In this document: positions 53,241 to 63,177 of the stretch, piece after piece | How the letters are laid out: each line of letters begins with the position of its first letter | How positions within the stretch are numbered: the first letter of the stretch is position 1 | Assembly: GCA_003864495.1 (NCBI GenBank) | Contig: ML133471.1 | Coordinates: forward strand, 2,518,571 to 2,582,570 | Origin: Nemopilema nomurai | Lineage: Eukaryota > Cnidaria > Scyphozoa > Rhizostomeae > Rhizostomatidae | Length of the DNA: 64,000 bases | Direction: 5' to 3' | Position numbers and translations under genes: made by a program | Notes under the pieces: generated by a model | What the model was told of the DNA's origin: nothing | The model's database searches: none | Seen by the model: only the letters and a program-made list of their open reading frames with translations

Positions 53241-56200
53241 TATTAACTAAAATATTTTTCCTGAAAAAATTTTCCCCTTTAATTTCTGTGTCCCTTTTGA
53301 AAGTTGTCGAATTCTACTAAAGTAAAGCCTTCGATCTGTTGTGAGAAATTGAAGCTTTGCAATTGAAAAACTTCATGTACCCAGCATTTTCTTGTGTGAT
53401 GGAATATATTTAAAGCCTGCAAAAAGTTTGAGTTACGTATCTAATATAGTTTTGGAGAAAAACTGAATCGTACAAAGTGTAAAGTATCTGATATAGTCGG
53501 AAAATCTCTGCAAGTTTCGACATTCAGCGTCAATACAATCGCATTTTAAAAAAACTGTTAACAATTTGATAAACTTGAGGTAACTTAATGATTCTTCTAA
53601 CCTATTAACAGGAATATATTGATTCATTATTAACAAAATATTTTTTTCAGAAAATTTTCCCGTTTAATTCTGTGTCCCTTGAAAAGTTGTCGAATTCTAC
53701 TAAAGTATAGCCGCTTCGATCTGTTGTGAGAAATTGAAGCTTTGCAATTGAAAAACTTCATGTACCTAGCATTTTCTTGTGTTGAATCAATTAAAGCCTG
53801 CTAAAAGTTTGAGTTACGTATCTAAAGTAGTTTTGGAAAAAGCTCAATCGTACAAAGTGTTAAGTATTTGATGTAGTTGGAAAATCTCTGCAAGTTTCGA
53901 CATTAAGCGCCAATACCATCGCAATTTTAAAGAAAACTGTTGACAATTTGATAAACTTGAAGTGAGTTTCATGACCCTTCTTGCCTAATAAAAAGGAATA
54001 TTGATTGATTTCATTAATTAAAATATTTTTTCTGAGAAAATTTTCCGTTTAAACTTTGTGTTCCCTTGAAAGTTGTGAATTCTACTAAAGTAAAGTGCTT
54101 CGATCTGTTGTGAGAAATTGAAGCTTTGCAATTGAAAAACTTCATGTACCAGCATTTTCTGTGTGATGGAATACAATTAAAGCCTGCAAAAAGTTTGAGT
54201 TACGTATCTAATATAGTTTTGGAGAAAAACTCAATCGTACAAAGTGTTCAGTATCTATATAATCGGAAAATCACTGCAAGTTTCAACATTCAGCTACAAT
54301 ACAATAGCAATTTTAAAGAAAACTGTTAACAATTTGATAAACTTGAGGTGAGTTTCATGACCCTTCTTGCATAATGAACAGGAATAATGATTGAATTTAT
54401 TAATTAAAATATTTTTTCTGAGATAATTTTCCCGTTTAATCTGTGTCCTTTGAAAAGTTGTCGAATTCTACTAAAGATAGCCGCCTCGATCTGTTATAAG
54501 AAATTGAAGCTTTGCAATTGAAAAATTTCATGTACCTAGCATTTTCTTTTGTGATAGAATACAATTAAAGCCTGCAAAAAGTTTGAGTTACGTATCTAAT
54601 AAAGTTTTGGAGAAAAACTCAATCGTACAAAGTGTAAATTATTTGATATAGTCGGAAAATCTCTGCAAGTTTCGACGTTCAGCGTCAATACAATCGCATT
54701 TTTAAAGAAAACTGTTAACAATTTGATAAACTTGAAGTGAATTTCATGACCCTTCTTGCCTAATGAACAGGAATTATTGATTGATTTTATTAATAAAATA
54801 TTTTTTCTTAGAAAATTTTCCCGTTTAATTCTGTGTCCCTTGAAAGTTGTCGAATTCTACTAACGTAAAGCCGCTTCGATCTGTTGTGAGAAATTGAGGC
54901 TTTGCAATTTAGAAACTTAATGTACCTAGCATTTTCTTGTGTGATGGAATACAATTAAAGCCTGCAAAAAGTTTGAGTTACGTATCTAATATAGTTTTGG
55001 AGAAAAACTCAATCGTACAAAGTGTAAATTATTTGATATAGTCGGAAAATCTCTGCAAGTTTCGACATGAAGCGTCAATTCCATCGCATTTTTAAAGAAA
55101 ACTGTTAACAATTTGATAAACTTGAAGTCAATTTCATGATGCTTCTTGCCTAATAAAAAGGAATATTGATTGATTTTATTAATTAAAATATTTTTTCTGA
55201 GAAAATTTTCCCGTTTAAACTCTGTGTTCCCTTGAAAGTTGTCGAAATTCTACTAAAGTATAGCCGTCTTGATCTGTTGAGAATTGAAGCTTTGCAATTG
55301 AAAAACTTCATGTATCCCGCATTTCTTGTGTGATGGAAGATAATGAAAGCCTGTCGAAAGTTTGAGTTACGTATCTAATATAGTTTTGGAGAAAAACTCA
55401 ATCGTACAAAGTGTTAAGTATTTACTATAGTCGGAAAATCTCTGCAAGTTTCGACATTTAGCGTGAATACCATCGCATTTTTAAAGAAAACTGTTAACAA
55501 TTTGATAAACTTGAAGTAATTTCATGACTTCTTCTAATAACAGGAATTGATTGATTCATTTTATTAACTAAAATATTTTTTCTTAGAAAATTTTCCCGTT
55601 TAAATTCTGTGTCCCTTTTGACAAATTGTCGAATTCTACTAAAGTAAAGCCGCTTCGATCTGTTGTGAGAAATTGAAGCTTTGCAATTGAAAAACTTCAT
55701 GTACCCAGCATTTTCTTGTATTATGGAATAAATTTAAAGCCTGCAAAAAGTTTGAGTTACGTATCTAATAAAGTTTTGGAGAAAAACTCAATCGTACAAA
55801 GTGTAAAGTATCTGATATAGTCGAAAAATCAATACAAGTTTCGACAAGCAGCGTCTATAGAATCGCATTTTTAAAGAAAACTGTTAACAAATTGATAAAT
55901 TTGAGGTGAATTCCATGACCCTTTTTGCCTAATGAACAGGATTATTGATTCATTTTATTAACTAAAATATTTTTTCTTAGAAAATTTTCCTGTTTAAATT
56001 CTGTGTCCGTTTTGACAAGTTGTCGAATTCTACTAAAGTAAAGCCGCTTCGATCTGATGTGAGAAATTGAAGCTTTGCAATTGAAAAACTTCATGTACCC
56101 AGCATTTTCTTGTGTGATGGAATAAATTTAAAGCCTGCAAAAAGTTTGAGTTACGTACCTAATAAAGTTTTGGAGAAAAACTCAATCGTACAAAGTGTAA

Positions 56201-57747
56201 AGTATCTGATATAGTCGAAAAATCAATACAAGTTTCGACAAGCAGCGTCTATAGAATCGCATTTTTAAAGAAAACTGTTAACAAATTGATAAATTTGAGG
56301 TGAATTCCATGACCCTTTTGCCTAATGAACAGGATTATTGATTCATTTTATTAACTAAAATATTTTTTCTTAGAAAATTTTCCCGTTTAAATTCTGTGTC
56401 CCTTTTGACAAGTTGTCGAATTCTACTAAAGTAAAGCCGCTTCGATCTGTTGTGAGAAATTGAAGCTTTGCAATTGAAAAACTTCATGTACCCAGCATTT
56501 TCTTGTGTGATGGAATAAAATTTAAAAAAGAAGTTTGAGTTACGTATCTAATAAAGTTTTGGAGAAAAACTCAATCGTACAAAGTGTAAATTATTTGATA
56601 TAGTCGGAAAATCTCTGCAAGTTTCGACATGAAGCGTCAATTCCATCGCATTTTTAAAGAAAACTGTTAACAATTTGATAAACTTGAAGTCAATTTCATG
56701 ATGCTTCTTCCTTAATAAAAAGGAATATTGATTGATTTCATTAATTAAAGTATTTTTTCTTAGAAAATTTTACCGTTTAAACTCTATGTTCCCCTTGAAA
56801 GGTCGTAGAATTCTACTAAAGAATAGCCGTCTTGATCTGTTATAAGAAATTTAAACTTTGCAATTGAAAAACTTCATGTATCCCGCATTTCTTGTGTGAT
56901 GGAAGACAATGAAAGCCTGCAGAAAGTTTGAGTTACGTATCTAATATAGTTTTGGAGAAAAACTCAATCGTACAAAGTGTTAAGTATTTAATATAGTCGG
57001 AAAATCTCTGCAAGTTTCGACATTAAGCGTGAATACCATTGCATTTTTAAAGAAAACTGTTAACAATTTGATAAACTTGAAGTCAATTTCATGATACTTC
57101 TCTCTTAATAATCAGGAACGTTGATTGATTGATTTCATTATCTAAAATATTTTTTCTGAGAAATTTTTCTAGTTTTAACCCTGTGTTCCCTTTAAAAAGT
57201 TGTCGAATTCTACTAAAGTAAAGCCGCTTCGATCTGTTGTGAGAAATTGAAGCTTTGCAATTGAAAAACTTCATGTACCCAGCATTTTCTTGTGTGATGG
57301 AATAAATTTAAAGCCTGCAAAAAGTTTGAGTTACGTATCTAATAAAGTTTGGGGGAAAAACTCAATCGTACAAAATGTAAAGTATTTGATATAGTCGGAA
57401 AATCTCTGCAAGTTTCGACGAGCAGCGTCAATACAATCGCATTTTTAAAGAAAACTGTAAAAAATTTGATAAACTTGAAGTAAATTTCATGACCCTTCTA
57501 GCCTAATAAACAGAAATATTGATTGATTTCTTTAATTAAAATATTTTTTCTCAGAAAATTTTCTTGTTTAACCTCAGTGTTCCCCTTGACAAGTTGTCGA
57601 ATTCTAATAAAGTAAAGCCGCTTCGATCCGTTGTGAGAAATTGAAGCTTTGCAATTGAAAAACTTCATGTACCCCGCATTTTCTTGTGTCATGGAAGACA
57701 TTTAAAGCCTGCAAAAAGTTTGAGTTACGTATCTAATGTAGTTTTGA

Positions 57748-58110
57748 TGAAAAAATCAAATCAAAAATTTATGAAACCCAAAAAAATATTTCCTCAAAAC
57801 CGTCTGAATTTTTTATGAATACAATTTAATTAGTCTTAGAACACGCCAGATCAAGTTATAGACTGAAGGGAATACTTTTGATCCAAGTTTTTCTTCATAA
57901 AGTCAAGGGCTAGACCCTTTCAAGAATATAAAAATTGTTTGCTCGGACCCGTCAAGAAAGTCAAGATTATAATAAAATTTAGAAAATCTTAGAACACACC
58001 AGAACAAGTTACAGACTGAATAAGAATAAATCCCAGTCATTTTACATCAAAAAAGTGTGTGTCAAAAAGTAGAAAAAATTTTTCCTCAAAACAAACTGAA
58101 TCTTTATAAA
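57748..58110. repeat. AT-rich DNA with imperfect long direct repeats
   Basis: This starts where the satellite stops. A 34-bp segment beginning TCTTAGAACACGCCAGATC at 57834 recurs, with four changes, at 57987 (153 bp apart). A TTTCCTCAAAAC segment with similar flanks lies at 57789 and 58081 (about 291 bp apart). This suggests remnants of an older ~150-bp tandem repeat at the array edge. There is no credible gene; the open frame at 58057-58239 is low-complexity Lys/Phe/Ser-rich translation of AT-rich DNA. Confidence 0.55.
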
Positions 58111-58129
58111 TCAAATTTAACAACTATCG

Positions 58130-58860
58130 AGAAAATAGGGAAAATAATGAAAAATTCGGAGGTGTTCAATCATTTTAACATAGTTGTTGATTTTTCAAAA
58201 TTTAAAAAAACTAGTAGCAGTTCTGCCAAATTTTTTTAACAAAATTTTTTTCGATTTTTTTAGACAAAATTGAAATCATTTACTCCTCTGTTAAAAACTT
58301 AGAGAAAAATTATTTGGAAAATCAAGAAAAGGAATGGGGAAAATTGGAATTATTTCAGCATTTTACAATTTTCAAAATACCGGGAAATAATTGAAAAAAC
58401 TTGAATCTCTCCCTCGTTTTTCAAAATTGGAAAAAATCAAACAATCGGGATTATCGAGAAAATCTGAAATAAAAATTGAAAAACTCGAAAGTGTTTCATC
58501 ATTTTAACATTTTAAAATCATTTGGCAAGAAACGAAAATCGGAATTGTTTTCTCGTTCAACAACAATTGAAAGATAATAAAAAAATTGGATATCGAGAGA
58601 ATCGAAACAAAATCGAAAAACTCGGAAGTGTTTCTTCATTTTCTAACATTTCAAAATATCGGGAGTAAACTCAAAGAATCGGAATTTTATCTCCACTGTC
58701 AAAAACTAGAAAAAAAGGAAAATTAAGGAAATTTTGAGAAAAAACGAGAAAGACGGGAGTGTTTCAACATTATGAAAATTTTGAAAAATTAGGAAAAAAA
58801 TCAAAAAAATTCAAAGTAATTCTCCGTTTTTTCAAAAGAAAATCTGAAATATCGGAAAAT
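58130..58860. repeat. Degenerate ~135-bp tandem repeat, four to five copies
   Basis: A loose motif (an AAAAACTCGGA-like stretch, GTGTTTCATCATTTTAACA, then AAAATAYCGGGA and TCGGAATT) recurs near 58161, 58351, 58491, 58629 and 58759. The last three spacings are 140, 138 and about 131 bp. Copies are strongly diverged and AT-rich, so the unit boundary is uncertain. No gene is visible. Confidence 0.5.
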
Positions 58861-58869
58861 ATGGAATAA

Positions 58870-59076
58870 TTAAGAAGTTTGAAGCCTTTCACTTGGGTAG
58901 TAACGGCGCTGCAGTGAATCTGCCATGTTTTCGTCATTTAATGATGATCTTTCGCAATCAACTCTTATTCTTCTGATCATGTCACAAAGCAAATCAGCAG
59001 CGGACCATCGTTGTTGCAGAGAAGCTTCCGCCATGACTTTCCTTGTGCTGGAGCACAAAAGGAGGCTGCTTGGCAA
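58870..59076 (-). CDS. Possible short coding exon, unknown product
   Basis: This stretch is noticeably less AT-rich than its surroundings. The minus strand has a 68-codon open frame rich in Arg, Ser and Leu, with an internal methionine that would start a plausible product (MAEASLQQRWSAADLL...). The opposite strand is also open over much of it, so the base composition may reflect an old repeat rather than coding. I do not recognise any domain and see no convincing splice partners. Confidence 0.15.
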   Translation of the reverse strand: MPSSLLLCSSTRKVMAEASLQQRWSAADLLCDMIRRIRVDCERSSLNDENMADSLQRRYYPSERLQTS

Positions 59077-59110
59077 AGTTCAGGAAGAGGTTATCAACAT
59101 TCACCATTGA

Positions 59111-59770
59111 AATTTTGGAGAAGCCACTGAAACTTAAGAGTGATTGAAATTTTAGAAAATGTTGAACGGTGGTTGAAACTTTGGAAATGAATGAAATTTT
59201 AAGACTAGGGTATATTATTTCTAAGCGTTTCACAACAGCTTAATATAGTTTTTATGTTCAATCATTGAAAAAATTCGCTGGTGATGGGTGTCTTTTGTTA
59301 ACTATATTTCGCCATTTATGAAAGAGTTGCCTTTGGAGATAGATTAGTAGAATTTTCAAAAGCAACTTTATGATTGCATGAAATATAAAAGAGGAATTCC
59401 CTTTCATTTATTTGTACTACAACTAAGATTTTGGAGTGTTATGTTCGACTCTATTTCAACACAAATTTGATTAAAATTGGATCCCCAACGATATTTGTTT
59501 TAGTTTTCAACATAAATGTATGTATAATCATATATATTTATACATTATTAGTGTTTCAGAATTTGGTAAGCAGCAGTTATGTTAGTTGAAGTAAATTTTT
59601 TGAATATGCTTCATAGAAATCTAGATTTATTAAGTGGAGTGTTGGCAAAATCCTGATGCAAGTTATATTTCAAACTCACACCAAATCCACTCTTCGTAGT
59701 TGTTCAATATTGCTGCCATCCTACTTTCATAATTTTGATTTTTGATGCAGTGCTATCGGAATAAAATTCA
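59111..59770. other. AT-rich intergenic DNA, no feature recognised
   Basis: Both strands are densely stopped. I see no gene, RNA or clear repeat unit here. Confidence 0.6.
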
Positions 59771-59881
59771 TCTTGGGAGGGGGCTCATACTAAAGTTTGA
59801 CAATTATTGGGGGAGCTCATAACCCCAAACCCTCAGCTGGATTGTGAGACAGTCAACTTTTTTTCTGGATCCGCCCCTGGC
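59771..59881. mobile_element. Possible end of a non-autonomous DNA transposon
   Basis: The segment has GGGAGGGGGCTCAT, GGGGGAGCTCATAACCCC and ends in TGGATCCGCCCCTGG. The reverse complement of that end, CCAGGGGCGGATCCA, resembles terminal inverted repeats I associate with hAT-type elements. No opposite terminal repeat or target-site duplication was found in the window, so this would be a solo end or a truncated copy. Confidence 0.3.
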
Positions 59882-59885
59882 TGCC

Positions 59886-60445
59886 AGTGACATGAACCAC
59901 GATCTGGAGTTGAGTCAATGGGCTCATGATTGGAGGATGTCGTTTAATCCTGATCCGCAAAAAAAAGCTGTGGAACTAATTTTTTCAACAAAAAAATTAA
60001 CTTGATCATCAAGAAACTCTCTTTGATAATATTCCGGTAATGGAAGTAGATAAACATAAACATTTAGGAATTATACTAAATTCAAAATTGCCTTTCCCTA
60101 CCCATATCAAATCGGCTATCTCCAAAACTGGAAAGAGTATTGGCTTGCTGAAATATCTATATCTATATATAAGCTCTTTGTACACCATATTCCACCAAAG
60201 GTATGCGAATTCAATTCGAGTCTGTTCAGTATTCTGCTGCGCGAGTAGTCTGTATATTTGGCTTTCATGACCCAGTAGGTTTATCATATCTCATTCAACT
60301 CAGGGTTGGTCTCAGTAAATTGAATTTTCACAAATTTAGAAATAACTTTAAAGGATACCATAAATCCCATGTGCCCTACGAACGATGGTATTTAGGATAC
60401 GGAACACTTTTTGTTGCTTTGCCCTTCCCTTGTAGTACCACGTAG
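59886..60445 (+). pseudogene. Broken non-LTR retrotransposon reverse transcriptase (C-terminal part)
   Basis: Three frames must be combined. From 59886: a DLELSQWAHDWRMSFNPDPQ-type segment that ends at TGA near 60003. From about 60031: VMEVDKHKHLGIILNSKLPF followed by HIKSAISKTGKSIGLLKYL. From about 60203: ESVQYSAARVV. These match in order the region C-terminal to the catalytic site of Jockey/CR1-type reverse transcriptases (W-x-M-x-FN, then K-LG-x-LDS-KL-F-H, then the QYxAAxxV segment). At least two frameshifts and a deletion between the second and third segments show that it is dead. The YxDD catalytic site is not present; it would lie upstream and is lost. The exact clade is uncertain. Confidence 0.75.
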
Positions 60446-60960
60446 AGACCTTCTCGCTGGAGTTTCTGCTTTAATAAGACCATATGGATATACCGATCTC
60501 CAAAATAGTCTTTTAATCAAATTTTTCGTATGGTGATAAAAATTTCCCAGATGAAGTTAATAAAGATATACTCCTGCTAACGGTTAAATTCATCCACAAA
60601 TCTGGTCGATTTGATTAGAAAATTCAAACTCCGTTATAAGTCATAAATCTACAGCCACCATCTCCCATGTTCTATGTTCCTTTTTCCTTTCTTTTATTTT
60701 TAGTCGTGGATTTTTAAAGTCTACCTCCAATTGGATGCTACGCAGTAGTTGCGATGATACCTAAACCTCCCTTCTTAAATTCGAATTGATCAGAAATTTA
60801 TCTTGGAATGTTATTTGAGACAGACTATAGCCCCGGGGTAGTCATAGTCTTTTGCTCCTTGGGGTATCGTCCGAGTAGTATTGTAAAGTAATTTTGTAAA
60901 TAGCGTAGCTTGTATTTATGTCTTGTAACTTTTTAATGAATATAAAAAAATTGATACCAG
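60446..60960 (+). mobile_element. Probable 3' tail of the non-LTR element
   Basis: After the reverse transcriptase remnant the sequence holds no long frame. From about 60880 it has a TTGTAAAGTAATTTTGTAAATAG-like stretch (60879-60902) and TTTAATGAATATAAAAAAATT (about 60932-60952). This A/T-rich end on the same strand fits the 3' untranslated tail of a truncated LINE, but no target-site duplication was recognised. Confidence 0.35.
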
Positions 60961-61919
60961 ATCAACTCCAATACAGGACTTTGAAACTTGAAAGTGTTCT
61001 GTGGGGACTTGAGAATTCAAAATATAAAAGATCTAAAAATTTATGGCATTCATATCTTGGAAAGGTCATCAAATAAGTTTTTGCACCAAAATTCTTGTTT
61101 CAAAAATTGCTTTAACATAGAATCTTGTACAATCACATTCTTCTTAGCTAATCCTGTGAGTTTCAACTTCTACTAGTTTCAAGTTCGATTTCCTTTTTGC
61201 AAGCGCAATATTTACAAACTTTGCACTCTGCATGCGTTCCCTTTTCCGTTCTCTTTGTATACTGCTCCTCGTACTTAACATCTCATCTAGGATTGCAGAA
61301 TGTCTTTTTTGCCGTGTCAAAACTGGAACGTAAAAAAAGTATGAAGACAGGACTTGCCTTATACAGATATAAAGCCTCCTCGTCTTCTTCTCCGAGGAGG
61401 TCTTCCAACCCATAGCCACAAATGCAGTCTTTCTATTTCCGTTTTTGTTGCTAGTTATTTATTCAAATATACCCTCTTTTCAAATGCGCCACCTACATCT
61501 AAAGAGAAAAGAGGTGCAAAATGATTAGAGCGTTGATCATAAGAAGAAAATCTTTCTAAGAATAAGTTGAATTTGCGAGACTTTTACGGGGTCACGGAGT
61601 AGAAGGTTTTGTTTCGCCTTTCTGTGTTCACAACCAGTGTGTACTAATCATTGCTCCTTTGTAATGTCACTGGCTTCCACAGCTGAAGGTTGACCCTTTC
61701 GCCTTCATCCCAAAACTGTATGAGACTTCATTCCAAATGTCTTCAAATGTTCCGTCTTTAAAATAATGCTTTTCCTTTCAATATCCCATTCTCTGACCTA
61801 ACTGACTTATGTTCTTTCATTATAATTCAAGGAAGGTGATCTCAAGTCAAACAAATTAAATAAAGACACGGCTAAATATACCAAAGTTATATTTAAAAGT
61901 GCCAAAATTTTATTAGTAC
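60961..61919. other. Intergenic DNA, no convincing gene
   Basis: Several short overlapping frames exist on both strands, for example minus-strand 61419-61144, which is Arg/Ser/Lys-rich. The strand and frame are ambiguous: a second minus-strand frame from about 61412 reads GLEDLLGEEDEEALYLYKAS before a stop. No domain, terminal repeat or RNA was recognised. Confidence 0.5.
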
Positions 61920-62075
61920 CTGGTTTAGGTAATAGCCAGAAACAAGTGGTCCCTCAAACTTCTTTGCGTCGACTCTCTTGGCTCCAAACAATACGTAAGA
62001 GTACTTGTGACTGTTACCAAAAATTATCTGAACTACAACCTCTTCCCGCCCACCCCCTTGTCTACAAAACGACAT
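61920..62075 (-). CDS. Candidate first coding exon, unknown protein
   Basis: An ATG at 62075-62073 opens 52 codons (MSFCRQGGGREEVVV...) that end at a good donor, AACCAG followed by GTACTAAT, with the GT at 61919-61918. Codon use looks less skewed than in the surrounding DNA. No downstream acceptor or exon could be identified to the left, and I recognise no family, so this could be a chance frame. Confidence 0.2.
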
Positions 62076-62084
62076 GATTCGTGA

Positions 62085-62180
62085 AACTAAGCGTTGAACA
62101 TTGAAAGAGGAAGGTGATTAAAGATAAAAAACAGCCTAAGATGCCTGAAAAGCGTTTATCAACGTCCAAATACCCTAGCC
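62085..62180 (+). repeat. Highly diverged relative of the ~304-bp tandem unit
   Basis: AAGCGTTGAACATTG near 62090, then CCTAAGATGCCTGAAAAGCG near 62137, then ATCAACG and ATACCCTAGCCC, follow the order of the GAGCGTTGAACGGGGG, CCTAAGGCACCTGAAACCACG and TATGCCCC landmarks of the array. The spacing between the first two landmarks is similar (46 against 41 bp). The distance to the next unit (about 476 bp) is not one period, so this copy was separated from the array by an insertion or old rearrangement. Confidence 0.4.
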
Positions 62181-62925
62181 CAAGTGAAGAATGAAGACGT
62201 GAGGACAACTGAACGCATGAGATACTTGCAACTTTATCAATTAACGGGGCCTAGAGAGAATACAACGAAACAAATTGCTTGGCTACTTACCACCTCTCTC
62301 AGGTTAGAAGATGTTGTAACTCGTCCTGAAAAGCCTCAGCATACCTTTCAAACCGTCGTCCTGAATTCCCAACTATGCTCAAAGGAAGAAAGAAAATACT
62401 TAGCATCGAAAGCCAGAGGAAGCATAAGGCAAATCAAATATAACCACTAACACTAGGTGTAGTCGCTCCTAATCATTGGTTGATTCGTAAAAATCGCATT
62501 ACCCGTGGATATCTCGTCGAGATATGCCTATTCAATGCTGCTGCGTATGTAGCCCACGAGCTAAGGTCATACTAGAGCGTTGAACGGAGGACTGTCATCA
62601 CAAATAACACAATAACCTAAGGCACCTGAAACCACGTTTCTCATCGCCCCTATGCCCCACTTCAAGGCAATGAATGGTGATGGAACACCGTCATGCGAAA
62701 CAGGTAAGAACTAAACTACCTAAATTATCATTTACAATTACTTTAATCATTACTTTAATTCTGACTATAATTACCATTACGTTATTTGTAGTTAGTCCCC
62801 GTGAATATCCCTAGACCTCGTTCGAGATACGCCTATTCAATGCTGCTACGTATCAAGCCAATGGGCTGAGGTCATACTTGAGCGTTGAACGGGGGACTGT
62901 GATCACAAATAACACAATAACCTAA

Positions 62926-63000
62926 GGCACCTGAAACCACGTTTCTCATCACCCCTATGCCCCACTTCAAGGTGATGAATGGTGTAGAGCACCGTCATGC
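62926..63000 (+). other. Stacked hairpins with a covarying pair in the 304-bp unit
   Basis: GAAAC (62933-62937) pairs with GTTTC (62941-62945), and TCATCACC (62946-62953) follows directly and pairs with GGTGATGA (62971-62978). In the first unit the latter reads TCATCGCC (62641) and GGCAATGA (62666): the A-U pair became G-C, a compensatory change, while the adjoining pair is lost. A further hairpin, GGTG (62981-62984) with CACC (62990-62993), can extend outward by ATGA with TCAT. That ATGA (62975-62978) is also the end of the preceding stem, so the two folds compete. Confidence 0.45.
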
Positions 63001-63117
63001 GAAACAGGTAGGAAACAAACTACCTAAATTACCATTTACAAATACTTTAATCATTACTTTAATTCTGACTATAATTACCATTACGTTATTTGTAGTTAGT
63101 CCCCGTGAATATCCCTA

Positions 63118-63177
63118 GACCTCGTTCGAGATACGCCTATTCAATGCTGCTGCGTATCAAGCCAATGGGCTGAGGTC
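63118..63177 (+). other. Compact three-way-junction fold in the 304-bp unit
   Basis: Outer stem GACCTC (63118-63123) pairs with GAGGTC (63172-63177). Inside it, GATACGC (63130-63136) pairs with GCGTATC (63152-63158), and AGCC (63160-63163) pairs with GGCT (63168-63171) around an AATG loop. All pairs are Watson-Crick, and the helices almost abut: one nucleotide between the inner hairpins, none between the second hairpin and the outer stem. The fold is present in units starting near 62813, 63118, 63451 and 63753, with one closing pair lost in the first of these. It is degraded in the oldest, leftmost unit. Function is unknown. Confidence 0.5.

Larger units (their letters stand above)
4006..57747. 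repeat. Giant tandem satellite, ~389-bp monomer, ~138 copies
   Basis: The same AT-rich unit recurs head-to-tail without interruption. I counted about 139 occurrences of the conserved core that begins GCCTGCAAAAAGTTTGAG, spaced from roughly 365 to 395 bp (mean about 389) from ~4083 to ~57708. Well-preserved monomers are 391-395 bp (4.0-9.7 kb and 32-39 kb); those in 10-23 kb, 28.7-31 kb, 40-41 kb and 43-55 kb are often 377-389 bp. No transposon insertion or orientation switch was seen. Subfamilies differ in the segment between the core copies. One type has TTTAAACTCTGTGTTACCC and is common in 4-23 and 46-50 kb. A second has TTAACTAAAATATT with CAGGATTATTGATTC and is common in 25-31 and 37-57 kb. 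A third, strongly diverged type carries TATCATTATAATCGC. The size, homogeneity and lack of genes fit centromeric or pericentromeric heterochromatin, which is inference. The right edge runs into unrelated AT-rich DNA near 57747 with no gap. Confidence 0.97.

Noticed and set aside
4273..57701. Recurring 60-120-codon minus-strand frames in the satellite (peptides of the MKFFNCKAS type)
   Set aside because: They are the translation of the repeat unit. They are frequently shifted or stopped by small indels between monomers, start and stop at arbitrary points, have AT-driven composition and show no domain. Nothing suggests a protein is made.
4006..57747. CENP-B box or telomeric repeat within the satellite
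   Set aside because: No TTCG-x4-A-x2-CGGG-type motif and no TTAGG or TTAGGG run was seen in the monomers I read.
58057..58239. 60-codon plus-strand frame after the satellite
   Set aside because: It is Lys/Phe/Ser-rich low-complexity translation that crosses the two degenerate repeat families.
62184..62450. Plus-strand 88-codon frame as a gene
   Set aside because: It overlaps the diverged 304-bp relative and the array edge, has no recognisable domain and no neighbouring splice signals that extend it.
62926..63010. Hammerhead ribozyme in the 304-bp unit (GGTGATGA ... GCGAAAC)
   Set aside because: The required CTGANGA core is absent: the first base is G and other units read GCAATGA. The helix that should sit directly between the two core parts is not adjacent to GAAA. 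On the minus strand GTGATGA runs straight into GAAAC with no stem II.
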